A stretch of 6,782 nt of DNA from Sphaerochaetaceae bacterium (GTDB lineage: Bacteria > Spirochaetota > Spirochaetia > Sphaerochaetales > Sphaerochaetaceae), in contig JAKSPF010000068.1 in the NCBI GenBank assembly GCA_024405065.1, positions 1-6,782 of the forward strand, given 5' to 3'. Below, in pieces: positions 5,661 through 6,782 of this stretch; the stretch's first letter is position 1, and each line of letters begins with the position of its first letter. Under the pieces are notes generated by a model that did not search any database, had not been told where the DNA came from, and saw only the letters and a list, made by a program, of their open reading frames with translations. Made by a program: the position numbers and the translations under genes.

Positions 5661-6782
5661 TTAAATATACAACCAGCGTGAAACTGTGTCAACAATGTTT
5701 TTTCCCTGTAAATAGAGACGGGAAAGCACCGATGCGGCAACGGCGAACCTCTTTCTTGAGGATTCTCTTGAATAGCCGTTCATGTGAAGTTTTACGGCAA
5801 CAGAAGGTCTCTCCGATGATGAAAAACCGAGATAAACGGTACCTGCAGGGTTATCTGCTTCACCGTCAGGACCGGCAACTCCGGTGACGGATACCGCAAA
5901 ATCAGTGTGAGAGATTTTTCTGATTCCGTCTGCCATCTCAAGCGCACAGGTGTAACTGTACACTCCGTCATCTGCAACAGTTTTTTCTTCAACACCTAAA
6001 AGCCGGGTTTTTGCCTCAACACTGTCAGAAGCAATTCCGCCCCAGAAACATAGTGAACTTCCCGCTCTGTCCGTAAACATCTTTGAGAGCAGACCGGCAG
6101 TTGCACTTTCTGCCGTGCTTACCGTCATTTTTTTCTCACACAGCAAGTCACACAGAAGTTCCGAAGCCTCTGCGTTTCCGTCAGCAATAAGTCCGTCTCC
6201 CGTAATTTCTCTCAGTTTTTTTATGAAGGCACATCTTGTTTTTTCATCCGAACCGGTGATGTACAGACTTATTCTGAACATCTGGAAACGGGTACCCCAC
6301 GACACTCCTTCAAAACCGCCGTCCTGTGCACATTGTCTGCAAAGCTCTTCCAGTTTTGCCTCTGCAATCAGAAACACGGAGTATTCATCACACTCTGTTT
6401 TACACGCGCCTATGAGATTGGAGAGGTAGGGCTTCACATAATTGAGAAACATAGGCTGCATCTCTGCCGGAGGTCCCGGCATTGCAACTGCCGCAACTGT
6501 TCTGCAGTCCTGTGTTTTGAAGGTTCCTCTGAAGCCCGGAGCCGTTCCGTTTGGATTGGGAATCACCTCAAAGCCGTGAGGTATCATTGCCTGCTGCTCG
6601 TTTGCTCCGTAAATGCGTTCACCCACTCTTTCATACAGGGTATTCCACGCATCCTGATTTTTTTCAAGTTCCACTCCCGCAAGCTGAGCAATTATTCTGC
6701 GGGTTATATCATCACTTGTAGGTCCCAAACCTCCGGTCACAAGAATCACATCACTGTCTCTGCTGCCGAGTTCAAGACTTTT
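5661..6782 (-). CDS. cinA: CinA-family protein (MoCF-like domain plus PncC-type NMN deamidase domain), 5' end cut
   Basis: The frame is open to the right edge and gives 373 visible residues. Roughly 55-65 N-terminal residues are missing by comparison with the family. CinA proteins join a molybdopterin-binding-like domain (COG1058, ADP-ribose pyrophosphatase activity in some members) to a C-terminal nicotinamide mononucleotide deamidase domain (PncC), acting in NAD salvage. The N-domain shows TGGLGPTSDD (visible 16-25), NPNGTAPGF (visible 76-84) and the PGPPAEM loop (visible 102-108). The C-domain shows AESATAG (visible 224-230) with the expected nucleophilic Ser, VEAK (visible 255-258) with the expected Lys, and VTGVAGPDG (visible 299-307). 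Compared with the usual AESCTGG and YSNEAK, Cys, Gly, Tyr and Asn positions have changed to Ala, Ala, Asp and Val, so deamidase activity is uncertain. A GTG at 6749 is internal to the domain and not the true start. rho follows after 98 nt. Confidence 0.95.
   Translation of the reverse strand, partial: KSLELGSRDSDVILVTGGLGPTSDDITRRIIAQLAGVELEKNQDAWNTLYERVGERIYGANEQQAMIPHGFEVIPNPNGTAPGFRGTFKTQDCRTVAAVAMPGPPAEMQPMFLNYVKPYLSNLIGACKTECDEYSVFLIAEAKLEELCRQCAQDGGFEGVSWGTRFQMFRISLYITGSDEKTRCAFIKKLREITGDGLIADGNAEASELLCDLLCEKKMTVSTAESATAGLLSKMFTDRAGSSLCFWGGIASDSVEAKTRLLGVEEKTVADDGVYSYTCALEMADGIRKISHTDFAVSVTGVAGPDGEADNPAGTVYLGFSSSERPSVAVKLHMNGYSRESSRKRFAVAASVLSRLYLQGKNIVDTVSRWLYI

Noticed and set aside
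6115..6429. Plus-strand frame of 104 codons
   Set aside because: It is antisense to cinA, with no ribosome binding site and no recognisable motif.

Overview
The window looks like a chromosomal segment of a host-associated spirochaete, most likely Treponema. This taxonomic call is an inference. It rests on rho directly followed by rpmE, two lipoproteins with atypical lipoprotein signals, a small outer-membrane barrel protein, and moderate GC. All genes lie on the minus strand, so transcription runs from high to low coordinates. Both edges cut a gene.

Housekeeping half (about 3430-6782). In transcription order it holds cinA (5' end outside the window), rho, and rpmE (ribosomal protein bL31). 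A clear intrinsic terminator follows rpmE. Rho carries an N-terminal extension of about 172 residues compared with E. coli Rho and keeps all the core ATPase and RNA-binding motifs I checked. CinA has the usual two-domain layout, with substitutions close to the expected deamidase active site. A 16-bp hairpin with one bulge sits between rho and rpmE, just ahead of the rpmE ribosome binding site. A shorter hairpin follows the cinA stop. Neither has a U-run.

Surface-protein half (1-3389). A sigma70-type promoter (ATGACA, 17 nt, TAAAAT with an extended TG) precedes three genes. The first is a probable 8-stranded outer-membrane barrel protein, best started at a TTG codon. The second is a 632-residue lipoprotein that overlaps it by 7 nt and has a beta-helix-like front half and a pair of W-x-I modules at the rear. 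The third, after a 114-nt gap, is another lipoprotein cut by the left edge. That gap holds a composite hairpin and a 32-nt homopurine tract with AAAAAG hexamer repeats that runs into a strong AGGAGG ribosome binding site.

Taken together, a transcription/translation housekeeping unit ends at the rpmE terminator, and a separately promoted cell-envelope cassette of unknown function begins. I saw no mobile element, CRISPR array, tRNA or rRNA, and no gene-free stretch longer than about 135 bases. The envelope cassette is the least explained part of the window.
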